Of a stretch of DNA of 64,000 bases, positions 8,092-17,272 are shown piece by piece. This stretch comes from Brevibacillus sp. GTDB taxonomy: Bacteria > Bacillota > Bacilli > Brevibacillales > Brevibacillaceae. The first letter of the stretch is position 1, and the number at the start of each line of letters is the position of its first letter. Below the pieces are notes generated by a model. The model was given only the letters and a program-made list of their open reading frames with translations. It searched no databases and was not told the DNA's origin. The stretch covers positions 496,001 through 560,000 of the forward strand of contig JACDOF010000001.1 in the NCBI GenBank assembly GCA_017656235.1. The letters are read 5' to 3'. The translations under genes were made by a program, and so were the position numbers.

Positions 8092-8949
8092 GTGGCGGTG
8101 CATTCGATAGGAGTGATTGGCGCAGGGACGATGGGGGCGGGTATCGCCCTCGTTTGTGCTCGCAAGGGACATCGCGTTCATCTGCTTGACACGAATCAGG
8201 ACGTTTTGAACAAGGCGCAATCCTATCTGCTGGAAGTCCTCTCGAAGGATGTGCAAAAAGGGAGAATCAGCAAGCAGCAAAAGGAGCAGACGTATCGGCT
8301 TGTCGTTCCCGTTCAGGACATGGCGCTTCTCAAGGAGAGCGATATCGTGATAGAAGCTGTACCGGAGCGGCTGGAACTGAAGAAATCAATTTTTGCATCT
8401 TTGACCGAGGTGTGTCGGAGCGACTCGCTGCTCTTGACCAACACTTCCTCTCTCTCGATTACGGAAATTGCCGGCGGGCTCACACATGCCGAGCGGATTC
8501 TCGGCTTTCACTTTTTTAACCCGGCTCCGGTCATGCCGCTGGTTGAAGTAGTGCGCGGCAAGCAGTCGAGTGAGCAGAACGTAACCAGGGCGTACCAGTT
8601 TGCACGTGATTTGGGCAAGGTGCCGGTAGTGGTTGCTGACACCCCCGGCTTTATCGTCAACCGCGTCGCTCGCCCTTATTACAATGAAGCATTGCGCATC
8701 TTAGGAGACGGTATCGCCGAGGTGGACCAGATCGACCGGATCATGACGCTGGCCGGCGGGTTTAAAATGGGACCATTTGAACTGCAGGACATGATCGGCA
8801 TCGATATTAACTTTGCGACCACAGAATCGGTTTACACAAACTTTTTCCATGAAGGCCGATTTAAACCAAGCCGGATCCAACAGCGCATGGTGCAGGCGGG
8901 CAAATTGGGCAGAAAAACAGGGGAGGGCTTTTATGACTACAGCAAGTAA
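8092..8949 (+). CDS. paaH: 3-hydroxyacyl-CoA dehydrogenase, PaaH-type
   Basis: Oxidises 3-hydroxyadipyl-CoA with NAD to 3-oxoadipyl-CoA. The 285-residue protein has the Rossmann motif GVIGAGTMGAG (near residue 6), the catalytic GFHFFNPAPVMPLVEV segment with His and Glu, DTPGFIVNR, and the C-terminal helical domain GGFKMGPFELQDMIG. GTG 8092 is the start (GAAGGAGG upstream). The end overlaps the next gene by 17 bases, so translation is probably coupled. Confidence 0.94.
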   Translation: MAVHSIGVIGAGTMGAGIALVCARKGHRVHLLDTNQDVLNKAQSYLLEVLSKDVQKGRISKQQKEQTYRLVVPVQDMALLKESDIVIEAVPERLELKKSIFASLTEVCRSDSLLLTNTSSLSITEIAGGLTHAERILGFHFFNPAPVMPLVEVVRGKQSSEQNVTRAYQFARDLGKVPVVVADTPGFIVNRVARPYYNEALRILGDGIAEVDQIDRIMTLAGGFKMGPFELQDMIGIDINFATTESVYTNFFHEGRFKPSRIQQRMVQAGKLGRKTGEGFYDYSK

Positions 8950-9688
8950 AACGGTTTTGTTAACAGGAACCAGTCCTCTCTATTCGGAACTGCTGCAGCT
9001 GCTAAAGGAAAAGGGATACCGGGTTGTCTCCCTGGCGGAAATGGCTGAAAACCGGACGGAGATTCGTTTTGCCGTGGAAGTGACCAATCTTGATCTGGAG
9101 TTGAAAAAAGCAGCTATACGGGAGCTGGATGGGAAGCTCCCTGCGAATGTTCCGATTTTAACCACTTCATTGGCCATAACCGCCACAGAAGTCGCTTCAT
9201 GGACGCAATGCCCTGCGCGGGTGTGCGGATTCGGCACGCTTGTACCGCTGGCCGAAAGGGAATTGATCGAAATCGCGCCTGCGCTGCAAACGGCACCAAG
9301 CGTTTTGGAACAGGCGGAAGCGTTTCTGCAATCGATGGGCAAGCAGACGGAGGTTGTGGTCGACGAGATCGGCTTGGTATTTCCGCGCATTCTTTCGCTG
9401 ATTATCAATGAAGCGGCCTTCACGGTCATGGAAAGAACGGCCACTGCTCAGGATATCGATACGGCGATGAAAAAAGGAACCAATTATCCGTATGGTCCCC
9501 TGGAATGGGCTGACCAAATCGGACTTGATGACGTATATGCAATCATCCGCGGTCTGCACCGAGACCTGGGCGAAGAGCGATACCGTCCTGCTCCCCTGCT
9601 TCGCAAGCTGGTGTTGGCAGGAAGGGTAGGAAAACGCAGCAACCAAGGTTTTTATCAATATGAGCCAAAAGAGGTTTCCTACAGATGA
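8933..9688 (+). CDS. 3-hydroxyacyl-CoA dehydrogenase-like protein, probably not an active dehydrogenase
   Basis: A 251-residue paralogue of the preceding enzyme. The C-terminal domain is well kept ([34 protein letters not shown]). The N-terminal part is degenerate: instead of GxGxxG it reads [11 protein letters not shown], and the catalytic segment HFFNP is replaced by GTLVP, so the active-site His is absent while the following Glu (ELIEI) remains. The frame is intact with a good ribosome binding site (GGGGAGGG) and ATG 8933 inside the end of paaH, so it looks selected, not decaying. A structural partner or substrate-binding role is inference. Confidence 0.8.
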   Translation: MTTASKTVLLTGTSPLYSELLQLLKEKGYRVVSLAEMAENRTEIRFAVEVTNLDLELKKAAIRELDGKLPANVPILTTSLAITATEVASWTQCPARVCGFGTLVPLAERELIEIAPALQTAPSVLEQAEAFLQSMGKQTEVVVDEIGLVFPRILSLIINEAAFTVMERTATAQDIDTAMKKGTNYPYGPLEWADQIGLDDVYAIIRGLHRDLGEERYRPAPLLRKLVLAGRVGKRSNQGFYQYEPKEVSYR

Positions 9689-10884
9689 ACATGAAGCGAA
9701 AAGACGTATATGTTACGGCTGCGGTGCGCACGCCGATCGGCAAGCTGGGTGGAAGTTTGCAACACGTGCCGATCGATGATCTGTCGGCGATCGTCATGCA
9801 GGAAGTTTTGCAGCGGACGGGTGTGCCCGGGGAACAGATAGACGGCGTCATCATGGGCAATGTCATTTCCGCAGGCCCGTTTATCAATATCGCCAGAGTC
9901 GGTCTGCTCAAGGCGGGGCTGCCGGAATCTGTACCTGGTCTTACTGTAAATCGCGTCTGTGCTTCCGGATTGGAGGCGATCAATCTTGCCGCACAGTCCA
10001 TCCAGGCAGGACACGGCGAAATCATGCTGGCCGGCGGAGTGGAAAACTTAACGCGTTCTCCATATATCCTGGAAAAGTTTGAGCAGCCGTATCAGCGTGG
10101 GCCGCAAACGTTGATGGAATCTTTTGGCGGACCGCGCTCGGCCCCTGTTTCCCTGTATGGGGACCTGACCATGGGCGATACGGCCGAAAACGTGGCGGAG
10201 CGGTTTGCCATCAGCCGCGAGGATCAGGATCTGTTCGCGGCGGAAAGTCATCGGCGCGCGATTCGCGCAATCGACAACGGATGGTTTAAGGAAGAAATCG
10301 TACCGGTAACGGTAACACGGAAAAAGGGGGAAACCATCGTTTTTGACACGGACGAGTTTCCCCGCCGGGACACCTCGCTGGACGCATTAGCCAAACTGAA
10401 GCCCGCCTTTCGCAAAAACGGTACGGTAACGGCTGGCAACTCGTCGGGAATCAATGACGGGGCCGCTGCCGTTCTGTTAATGAGCGAGAAGAAGCTGGTG
10501 GAGCATCGACTGGCTCCGCTTGGCCGGATCGTCCATTTTGCCTGCGTCGGCGTTGATCCGAACGTGATGGGGATCGGACCGGTAGCTGCCATCCGCAAGC
10601 TGCTGGCAGAGGTAAAGATGAATCTGGAGCAGATTGATCTGTTTGAATTAAACGAGGCTTTTGCATCCCAGGCGTTGGCCTGCATCAGGGAGCTTGGCCT
10701 GCCGATGGAGAAAACCAACGTAAACGGCGGAGCGATTGCCCTTGGCCATCCGCTGGGGTGCAGCGGAGCAAGACTGCTCGGCACGGTGCTGTATGAACTG
10801 CGCAGGCGCAAACAGCGTTATGGCGTCGTTTCGTTATGCATCGGCGGAGGACAGGGATTGGCTACCCTGGTGGAGGCCGTGTAG
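9685..10884 (+). CDS. paaJ: Acetyl-CoA acyltransferase (thiolase), PaaJ-type
   Basis: Cleaves 3-oxoadipyl-CoA to succinyl-CoA and acetyl-CoA, and likely the dehydro form higher in the pathway. The 399-residue thiolase has the acyl-accepting Cys in [10 protein letters not shown] (about residue 92), NEAFASQ, and the C-terminal [10 protein letters not shown] with the second His and Cys, then CIGGGQG. The ATG overlaps the previous stop by 4 bases (ATGA). A second thiolase follows, about equally complete. Confidence 0.9.
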   Translation: MNMKRKDVYVTAAVRTPIGKLGGSLQHVPIDDLSAIVMQEVLQRTGVPGEQIDGVIMGNVISAGPFINIARVGLLKAGLPESVPGLTVNRVCASGLEAINLAAQSIQAGHGEIMLAGGVENLTRSPYILEKFEQPYQRGPQTLMESFGGPRSAPVSLYGDLTMGDTAENVAERFAISREDQDLFAAESHRRAIRAIDNGWFKEEIVPVTVTRKKGETIVFDTDEFPRRDTSLDALAKLKPAFRKNGTVTAGNSSGINDGAAAVLLMSEKKLVEHRLAPLGRIVHFACVGVDPNVMGIGPVAAIRKLLAEVKMNLEQIDLFELNEAFASQALACIRELGLPMEKTNVNGGAIALGHPLGCSGARLLGTVLYELRRRKQRYGVVSLCIGGGQGLATLVEAV

Positions 10885-10934
10885 GCGCAGCAAGAGCGAC
10901 TGCGTGGAAGAACATGTCGAGGGAGGAGTTTCCA

Positions 10935-12134
10935 TTGAAAACAGCGGTTATTGTCGATGCAGTCCGCACCCCCATCGGTCGATACGGGGGAGCGTTGAAA
11001 GAGGTGCGACCTGATGATTTGGGCGCGCTGGTAATCCGTACCTTGATGGAACGAAATCCGTTTGATCCGCAGTTGATCGACGACGTTGTATTGGGCTGCG
11101 CCAACCAAGCCGGAGAAGATAACCGCAACGTGGCAAGAATGTCGCTGTTGTTGGCCGGGCTCCCTGTCGAGGTGCCGGGCGTGACCGTAAACCGTCTTTG
11201 CGGTTCCGGTCTTGAGGCAGTCAACCAAAGCGCCAATGCGATCGCGGCCGGAACGGGGCAGGTGTATGTCGCGGGCGGTACGGAAAGCATGACGCGAGCG
11301 CCGCTGGTGATGATGAAGCCAGGCGCCGCTTTTAAGCGAGGAAATCAACAACTGCATGACACAACGCTAGGCTGGAGGTTGGTAAACGATAAGCTGGCTG
11401 CTGTTTACCCGCCGATCAGTTTGGGAGAAACAGCGGAAAATGTAGCGGAGCAGTACGGGATTAGCCGTGAGGAGCAGGACCATTTCGCTCTTGAAAGCCA
11501 GCAGAAATGCGCCAAGGCGCAGGCGGAGGGGAAATTTGCCGCAGAGATCGTGCCCGTGGAGGTTGTCGGGCGAAAGGGAGAGGTCACGCTGTTTGAGCGC
11601 GACGAACATCCTCGACCTCAGACCACGCTGGAGCAGCTGAGCAAGCTGGCACCAGCCTTCAAACAGGGAGGAACGGTAACCGCAGGTAACTCCTCCGGCA
11701 TCAATGACGGAGCCTGCGCGTTATTGTTGATGGAGGAAGAGACGGCAGAGCGATTGGGGTTCAAGCCGCGTGCCCGAATTGTCGCCTCGGCAGTGGCCGG
11801 GGTAGATCCGGCGTTGATGGGGATCGGCCCGGTGCCTGCCACCCGCAAGGTGTTGACAAAAGCAGGCTTGACGATCGGGGATATCGATCTGTTCGAAATC
11901 AACGAGGCGTTTGCTGCTCAAGCCGTGGCAAGCGTTCGTGAATTAAACATCGATCCCGGGCGCGTCAACGTCAATGGTGGAGCGATTGCTCTCGGCCATC
12001 CGCTCGGCTGCAGCGGTGCGCGTATTTTGACTACCTTGCTGTACGAATTGGAGCGCCGGGAAGCTCGTTACGGTTTGGCAGCAATGTGTATCGGTGTTGG
12101 GCAGGGGATTGCCACTGTCATTGAGCGTGTGTAA
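10935..12134 (+). CDS. Second thiolase of the phenylacetate cluster
   Basis: A 399-residue thiolase with all catalytic parts: [40 protein letters not shown] and CIGVGQG. I take TTG 10935 as start ([18 protein letters not shown] follows, aligned with other thiolases) because GGGAGGAG lies 7 bases upstream; ATG 10914 and the open frame back to 10836 lack that. The phenylacetate route uses a 3-oxoacyl-CoA thiolase at two steps, so one enzyme per step is a reasonable inference. Confidence 0.9.
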   Translation: MKTAVIVDAVRTPIGRYGGALKEVRPDDLGALVIRTLMERNPFDPQLIDDVVLGCANQAGEDNRNVARMSLLLAGLPVEVPGVTVNRLCGSGLEAVNQSANAIAAGTGQVYVAGGTESMTRAPLVMMKPGAAFKRGNQQLHDTTLGWRLVNDKLAAVYPPISLGETAENVAEQYGISREEQDHFALESQQKCAKAQAEGKFAAEIVPVEVVGRKGEVTLFERDEHPRPQTTLEQLSKLAPAFKQGGTVTAGNSSGINDGACALLLMEEETAERLGFKPRARIVASAVAGVDPALMGIGPVPATRKVLTKAGLTIGDIDLFEINEAFAAQAVASVRELNIDPGRVNVNGGAIALGHPLGCSGARILTTLLYELERREARYGLAAMCIGVGQGIATVIERV

Positions 12135-12214
12135 GGGGTACCCGCAGGGCACAAAATCTCGCTCTTGCGAGGAAGTATTTCGACGTTGAGTCGCGAGTAA
12201 GGGGGACTTGGTCG

Positions 12215-12634
12215 TTGAAGGCAGGATTGCAGCCGGGGGTGACGGCAGGGGTTACGGTGACGGTGACAGAGGACATGCGTCCGATATTTGACGGGAAAGT
12301 TGTGCATCACGTGATGTCTACCGTGAGCATGATTTATTACATGGAAAAGGCAGGGCGGCAGGTAATCCTCCCCTTTCTGGAAGAGGATGAGGAGGGGGCA
12401 GGTTTCGGGATCGACATCAAGCACGTAGGTCCGGCCGTGATTGGGCAAGAAGTAAGATTCAAAGCGATCTGTACAGAGGTCACGCACAAACGGGTTGTTT
12501 GTGACGTGTTTGCCGAGACAGATTTCAATCTGGTGGGAAAAGGTTCGTTTACCCAGGTGATTTTCAACAAAACGGAAATCATGCAGCGCTTTGCAGAGCT
12601 TCAGCAAAAGGTAGATGAACAGAGCCGGAAATAG
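12215..12634 (+). CDS. FlK-like hotdog thioesterase
   Basis: A 139-residue protein of the fluoroacetyl-CoA-thioesterase-like hotdog group. The FlK triad positions appear kept: Thr in VMSTVSM, Glu in YYMEKAG, and His in IKHVGPA. TTG 12215 is the start (AAGGGGG at 12199-12205). It is the third hotdog thioesterase of the island and differs clearly from the first two. It may remove a toxic CoA ester formed in phenylacetate breakdown, such as a CoA thioester of a shunt product; the substrate is unknown. Confidence 0.72.
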   Translation: MKAGLQPGVTAGVTVTVTEDMRPIFDGKVVHHVMSTVSMIYYMEKAGRQVILPFLEEDEEGAGFGIDIKHVGPAVIGQEVRFKAICTEVTHKRVVCDVFAETDFNLVGKGSFTQVIFNKTEIMQRFAELQQKVDEQSRK

Positions 12635-12672
12635 TAGAAATGTCGATGGGAGTCGAAGCTTGAAAAAGAATA

Positions 12673-12701
12673 TTGACAATTATATTATAATTTTATATAT
12701 T
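12673..12701 (+). promoter_or_regulatory. Sigma-A promoter of paaX
   Basis: TTGACA (12673-12678), 17-base spacer, TATATT (12696-12701). The region is very AT-rich. The candidate operator begins at the base after the -10 box, so autorepression is likely. Confidence 0.8.
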
Positions 12702-12716
12702 AACGATATAAAAACG
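12702..12716 (+). promoter_or_regulatory. Candidate PaaX operator at the paaX promoter
   Basis: AACGATATAAAAACG matches AACGTTAGAAAAACG before paaA in 13 of 15 bases. It covers the expected start point of transcription. Further downstream, TTATATATCGACTTAA (about 12741-12757) is a possible inverted partial copy. Confidence 0.55.
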
Positions 12717-12829
12717 TCATATTCTTAAATTGTTATATATCGACTTAAGATCGTTTCACGAAAATACCATTATATGTTACACTTCATTTTGGAACAAAAG
12801 TTGAAGAAACGATCTGGGAGTTGATAGGG

Positions 12830-13657
12830 ATGAAGCCAAAATCCATGCTATTCACAATATACGGTGAATACGTCCGACACTACGGCAGTGAAATCTGGGT
12901 AGGAAGTCTAACCCGCCTGATGGGCGAGTTTGGCTTATCGGAACAGGCTGTTCGGGCAGCGATTTCCCGTATGCTTCGACAGGGGTGGTTGGAATCACGC
13001 AAAGTCGGCAATCGCAGTTATTATTCCATGTCTGCCCGCGGCAAGAAACGTTTGGACGAAGCGGCAGCGAGAATTTACAAACAAGGATCCGACGTGTGGA
13101 GTGGCAAATGGTGCATCGCCAGCTACAACATTCCGGAAGAACGCAGAGAGGTACGCGACCAACTGCGCAAAGAATTGACATGGCTGGGTTTCGGGATGTT
13201 GACAACCAGTACGTGGATCAGCCCGAATGATCTTGTCGACAGGGTAAAAGAGATAACGGAAGCCCACAAGATTACCGACCATGTAGAGATTTTTGTCGCC
13301 GAGCATATTGGCTGGAGCAATCCAAAGCGATTGGTGGAAAAGTGTTGGGATATCGAGCAGATCAATGCCGCTTACAAGGAATTCATTGAGGTATATCAGC
13401 CCCAGTACGAGAGCCTGGTAAACAAGCTGAAGAACAACGAAGAGATCCCCAACAGCTTCTGTTTTGTCGAAAAGACAAAACTGGTCCATGAATACCGCAA
13501 GTTCTTGTTTATCGACCCCGATTTGCCGCAAGAGCTTTTACCCGATGTCTGGATGGGCCGGGAAGCAGACCAACTGTTCCAAAACTACTATTCCTTGCTT
13601 CATCCCGGCGCTGTTCAATTTTTTGAAGAAGTTTATGAAACCGCACCGCAGAAATAA
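12830..13657 (+). CDS. paaX: Phenylacetate degradation repressor PaaX
   Basis: A 275-residue repressor; PaaX-family proteins release DNA when phenylacetyl-CoA binds. The N-terminal winged helix (FTIYGEYVR, LMGEFGLSEQAVRAAISRML, GWLESRKVGNRSYY) spans about residues 8-68, followed by the PaaX central domain (WSGKWCIASYNIPEERREVR, about 90-110) and the C-terminal PaaX domain ending in PELLPD-like and LHPGA segments. ATG 12830 is preferred over TTG 12821, with GGGAG 9 bases upstream. It sits in the middle of the cluster, on the same strand as its presumed targets. Confidence 0.93.
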   Translation: MKPKSMLFTIYGEYVRHYGSEIWVGSLTRLMGEFGLSEQAVRAAISRMLRQGWLESRKVGNRSYYSMSARGKKRLDEAAARIYKQGSDVWSGKWCIASYNIPEERREVRDQLRKELTWLGFGMLTTSTWISPNDLVDRVKEITEAHKITDHVEIFVAEHIGWSNPKRLVEKCWDIEQINAAYKEFIEVYQPQYESLVNKLKNNEEIPNSFCFVEKTKLVHEYRKFLFIDPDLPQELLPDVWMGREADQLFQNYYSLLHPGAVQFFEEVYETAPQK

Positions 13658-13677
13658 ACTCCTCACATTCGACAGAA

Positions 13678-13708
13678 CGAGCCCTATACCAGAGAGGGAT
13701 GGGGCTCG
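13678..13708 (+). terminator. Hairpin after paaX, weak terminator candidate
   Basis: CGAGCCC (13678-13684) pairs with GGGCTCG (13702-13708) with a 17-base loop. No T-run follows, so termination may be partial. Confidence 0.35.
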
Positions 13709-13738
13709 TCAAGGAACATTCCTCTGCTTTAACGCAGG

Positions 13739-13753
13739 TTGAAAGCGGTTACA
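13739..13753 (+). promoter_or_regulatory. cre (CcpA) site before the liv-type transporter
   Basis: TTGAAAGCGGTTACA fits the consensus WTGNAANCGNWNNCW at every defined position. It lies 65 bases before livH and overlaps a possible -10 box TACAAT (13750-13755), for which the -35 is weak. It suggests that uptake as well as breakdown of the aromatic acid is under catabolite repression. Confidence 0.65.
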
Positions 13754-13817
13754 ATTATTGGACTGCGCACCCACTAACGGTACTGGCGGGTACATTGATG
13801 AAAGGGAGGTACACCAC

Positions 13818-14696
13818 GTGGCAGAATTGCTTCAGTATGTAGCGAACGGTTTCGTTGGCGGGGGAATCTACGCAATCATCGCTGTCGGTTTCGTCACCAT
13901 TTACAACGTAAGTAAAGTGATCAATCTCGCCCAGGGAGAGTTTTTGATGTTGGGCGGCATGATCATGGTTTCGCTGATCGGATTGCACGTGCCTTATGGA
14001 TTGGCATTTTTACTGGCTGTCACAGCGGTCACGATCTTCGGTATTCTCTTGCAAAAATATGTAATCAGCTACGTGAAAAGAGCGACACCGCTTAGTCTGA
14101 TCATATTAACCATCGGAGTGTCAATCCTGATCCGCGGATTTGCCAGCTTGATCTGGGGAAAAGATGCATTTGCGCTTGAACCGATTACCAGCCACGAGCC
14201 CATCTCGTTTGGAGGCATTACGATAGCTCAGCAAAGCGTATGGGTGATTGCTGCCGTACTCGTCATCCTGTTGTTCCTTTGGTATTTGATGGACAAAACC
14301 ATGGTGGGCAGGAAAATCAAGGCCTGTTCCGTGAACACGAAGGCTGCCCGATTAATGGGCATCAGTCCGGGGAAAATGGCAGGGCTGGCTTTTGCCATCA
14401 GTGCTGCAAGCGGAGCAGTCGCTGGAATCGTCATCGCTCCTTTAAGCGTAACATCCTACGATGTCGGGGTCCTGCTCGGGGTCAAGGGGTTTTCCGCCGC
14501 TATCCTCGGAGGATTGGGGAATCCGATTGGAGCGGTCATCGCCGGATTTTTGCTGGGACTTCTGGAATCGCTTGGCGCCGGTTACATCAGTTCAGGCTTG
14601 AAAGACGCAATCGCCTTCATCGTACTGATTGCTTTCCTGGTGATTAAACCAACGGGCATATTTGGAGAACGCAGCGTGGGCAAAGGAGGTTTATGA
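13818..14696 (+). CDS. livH: Branched-chain-type ABC transporter permease LivH
   Basis: A 292-residue membrane protein with about eight hydrophobic helices. Family landmarks: VINLAQGEFLMLGG (about residues 36-49) and AGLAFAISAASGAVAGI. GTG 13818 is the start, behind AAAGGGAGGT; the upstream open frame to 13758 covers the promoter region. First gene of a five-gene importer (H, M, G, F, K). Position inside the paa island points to phenylacetate or a related aromatic acid as substrate, rather than leucine or valine; this is inference. Confidence 0.88.
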   Translation: MAELLQYVANGFVGGGIYAIIAVGFVTIYNVSKVINLAQGEFLMLGGMIMVSLIGLHVPYGLAFLLAVTAVTIFGILLQKYVISYVKRATPLSLIILTIGVSILIRGFASLIWGKDAFALEPITSHEPISFGGITIAQQSVWVIAAVLVILLFLWYLMDKTMVGRKIKACSVNTKAARLMGISPGKMAGLAFAISAASGAVAGIVIAPLSVTSYDVGVLLGVKGFSAAILGGLGNPIGAVIAGFLLGLLESLGAGYISSGLKDAIAFIVLIAFLVIKPTGIFGERSVGKGGL

Positions 14697-15709
14697 TGCG
14701 CTCAATCGTTAAAAAATTGGGAATAGGATTTATTTTCTATCTATTGTTGGTAATCATCTTTCCTTTTTTGCTGTCCAATGAGTACTATCTCTCCGTTGGT
14801 ATTGTAATTGGGCTGCATGCGATCGTCACCGTCGGTTTATGCCTCTTGATGGGACTGGCTGGACAAATATCGATTGGACAAGCTGCTTTTTGGGGAATCG
14901 GTGCCTATACCTCAGCCGTTCTGTCAACAAAGTACGGACTGCCACCCGCAATCGGATTGCTTGCTTCCGCGATTATTCCCGGCATCTTCGCTTTTCTTTT
15001 GGCCCGCGCGATCGCCGGATTGCAAGGATACTACCTGGCGATGGCCACCCTTGCTTTCGGCTACATCGTACAGATCGGCTTAACCGAGTGGGAATCGGTG
15101 ACCGGAGGGGCAAACGGCATGATCAGCATCCCTAAGCTCCAATATTTTGGCGATAGTGAATTAAGCATGTACTATCTCATTTGGGCGGTCGTAACCTGTG
15201 TGCTGATCTTCTCCCTTAATATTTTGAAATCGCGTGTGGGGCGGGCATTCCGGGCGATTCACAAAAGCGAGATTGCCGCCACTACAATGGGGATAGACGT
15301 GCGCCAGGCCAAGCTGGGTGCCTTCGTTTTAAGCGGAATGTTTGCCGGCATCTCCGGGGGCCTGTACGCCCATTACATGGGGATTCTCGATCCACAACCT
15401 TTCGGGCTGCATGAATCGATCAAATTTATCACCATGGTGGTCGTAGGCGGGATGACGAGCATCTGGGGTGCATTGGTTGGGACGGTATTGATTGACTCCA
15501 TCAACGAGATGTTGATTTTGCTCAGTGAATATATACCGGGATTGCAGGGGGATGTCGACACGATTGTGTTCGGCGCGATCCTTGTCTTTATCATCATGTT
15601 CATGCCGGAAGGATTGGTTCCCCGCTGCCGCGCCTTCTATGAAAAAGTCAAAGCGAAAAAAAGAAAGGCAGCCGGTTCGCAGCAAGCGGAAAGGAAGACG
15701 GTAGCATGA
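14693..15709 (+). CDS. livM: Branched-chain-type ABC transporter permease LivM
   Basis: The partner permease, 338 residues, with about nine hydrophobic segments. LAGQISIGQAAFWGIGAYTSA (near residue 60) and GRAFRAIHKSEIAATTMGID (cytoplasmic loop contacting the ATPases) identify LivM. The ATG overlaps the livH stop (ATGA). The C-terminal tail is Lys/Arg rich and cytoplasmic. Confidence 0.88.
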   Translation: MMRSIVKKLGIGFIFYLLLVIIFPFLLSNEYYLSVGIVIGLHAIVTVGLCLLMGLAGQISIGQAAFWGIGAYTSAVLSTKYGLPPAIGLLASAIIPGIFAFLLARAIAGLQGYYLAMATLAFGYIVQIGLTEWESVTGGANGMISIPKLQYFGDSELSMYYLIWAVVTCVLIFSLNILKSRVGRAFRAIHKSEIAATTMGIDVRQAKLGAFVLSGMFAGISGGLYAHYMGILDPQPFGLHESIKFITMVVVGGMTSIWGALVGTVLIDSINEMLILLSEYIPGLQGDVDTIVFGAILVFIIMFMPEGLVPRCRAFYEKVKAKKRKAAGSQQAERKTVA

Positions 15710-16503
15710 CAAACGTACTGTTGGATGTGAAAGCGATTTCCAAAAATTTCGGCGGTGTTCAGGCCGTAAGCCTTGTCGATTTTGACGTCCGGAAGGGGGA
15801 GATCGTCGCTCTTATCGGGCCAAACGGAGCAGGGAAAAGCACCGTCTTGAACATGATCTCGGGTGTTGTCCCGCCGACTCAAGGGGAGATCTACTTCGAG
15901 GAACGCCTGATGGCAAATGTTCCCGGATCCCAGTATGCTGGCCTGGGGATCACCAGAACGTTTCAGAACCTCCAAACCTTTGATGACATGACTGTTTTGG
16001 AGAACGTGATGGTCGGCTGCCACTCTCGAACCCAATCAGGGCTGCTCGCCTGCGGACTAAAGCTGGGACAAGCCCGAAGAGAGGAGGTGGACATGCATCA
16101 CCGTGCCCTTCAGTGGCTGGAAATCGTCGGTCTTTCATCGGTTGCGAACACGCTGGCCGGCAATCTGCCCTATGGCATGCTTCGCTTGATGGAAATTGCC
16201 AGAGCGATGGTGTCCGAACCCAAACTGCTGCTGCTGGATGAGCCCGCCGCCGGTCTTAACCATACGGAAACAGCAGACATGACCAACATGCTCAAGCGGA
16301 TTCGCGCCAACGGAACGGCCATATTACTGGTGGAACACGATATGGACATGGTGATGAACGCGGCGGATCGGATTGTCGTGCTGGATCAGGGAGAGAAGAT
16401 TGCGGAAGGGACGCCGGCGCAAATTCAAGAGAGTCCGGAGGTAATCGCTGCCTACCTGGGAACGGAAGAGGTCATGCAGACAAGGGGGGAATCAGTTGGA
16501 TAA
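15706..16503 (+). CDS. livG: ABC transporter ATP-binding protein LivG
   Basis: A 265-residue ATPase of the importer. Walker A is GPNGAGKSTVLNM (about residues 38-50), Walker B LLLLDEPAAGLNH, and the switch His lies in LLVEHDMDMV. The signature region reads LPYGMLRLMEIARAM, where the family usually has LSYGQQRRLEIARAL, so the central Gln is replaced by Met. Overlaps livM by 4 bases and livF by 8, showing tight coupling. Confidence 0.9.
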   Translation: MTNVLLDVKAISKNFGGVQAVSLVDFDVRKGEIVALIGPNGAGKSTVLNMISGVVPPTQGEIYFEERLMANVPGSQYAGLGITRTFQNLQTFDDMTVLENVMVGCHSRTQSGLLACGLKLGQARREEVDMHHRALQWLEIVGLSSVANTLAGNLPYGMLRLMEIARAMVSEPKLLLLDEPAAGLNHTETADMTNMLKRIRANGTAILLVEHDMDMVMNAADRIVVLDQGEKIAEGTPAQIQESPEVIAAYLGTEEVMQTRGESVG

Positions 16504-17239
16504 GACGATCTTGAGAGTCCAGAATCTTACGGCACACTATGGTCCGGTTCAGGTGCTGCACGACATCAACCTGAATATCGCGGAAGGGGAGATCGTCTCC
16601 CTGTTGGGCGCCAACGGCGCGGGAAAAACCACGCTGCTTAACTGTATCTGCGGTCTGCACACGGCAACAACAGGCAGGGTGGAATGGAACGACCAAGACA
16701 TTACCCTGCTGCCCGCTGAAAGAGTGGTACGGTTAGGGATGGCCCATGTCCCCGAACGGCGGCAAATCTTTTCCACCCTGTCAGTAGAGGATAATCTCTG
16801 GCTTGGTGCTTCTTATCGGCTTTCCAAGGTGAGCAGGAAAGAAATCTTGCGCGAGATGGACGAGATCTATCAGCGCTTTCCCATCCTGGCCCAGCGTAAA
16901 TGGCAGTTGGGCGGCACGCTTTCAGGCGGCCAGCAGCAAATGCTGGCAATCGGCCGGGCGCTGCTCTCCCGCCCCAAGCTGCTGCTGCTCGATGAACCGT
17001 CTCTCGGGTTGGCCCCGCTCATCGCCAAAGAAATACTCCAAATCGTTCAGCAAATCCGCTCAGAGTGGAAAACAACGATTCTGCTGGTGGAACAAAATGC
17101 GCGAGCAGCCTTGGCGATATCAGACCGGGCCTATGTGCTCAGCACGGGCACGGTTATGCTCGAAGGTACAGCGGCAGAGATAGCGCGGGACTCGCGGGTG
17201 CAATCAGCTTATCTGGGTGAAGCTCACACGAAGCTGTAA
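16496..17239 (+). CDS. livF: ABC transporter ATP-binding protein LivF
   Basis: The second ATPase, 247 residues. Walker A GANGAGKTTLLN, signature LSGGQQQMLAIGRAL, Walker B LLLLDEPSLGLAP and switch LLVEQNARAAL are complete. TTG 16496 is used, inside the end of livG, with AAGGGGGGA upstream. Since LivG has an altered signature, this subunit carries the canonical one. Confidence 0.9.
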   Translation: MDKTILRVQNLTAHYGPVQVLHDINLNIAEGEIVSLLGANGAGKTTLLNCICGLHTATTGRVEWNDQDITLLPAERVVRLGMAHVPERRQIFSTLSVEDNLWLGASYRLSKVSRKEILREMDEIYQRFPILAQRKWQLGGTLSGGQQQMLAIGRALLSRPKLLLLDEPSLGLAPLIAKEILQIVQQIRSEWKTTILLVEQNARAALAISDRAYVLSTGTVMLEGTAAEIARDSRVQSAYLGEAHTKL

Positions 17240-17272
17240 ACAATAATGATAGATTGTAAGGGGGATTTTATC

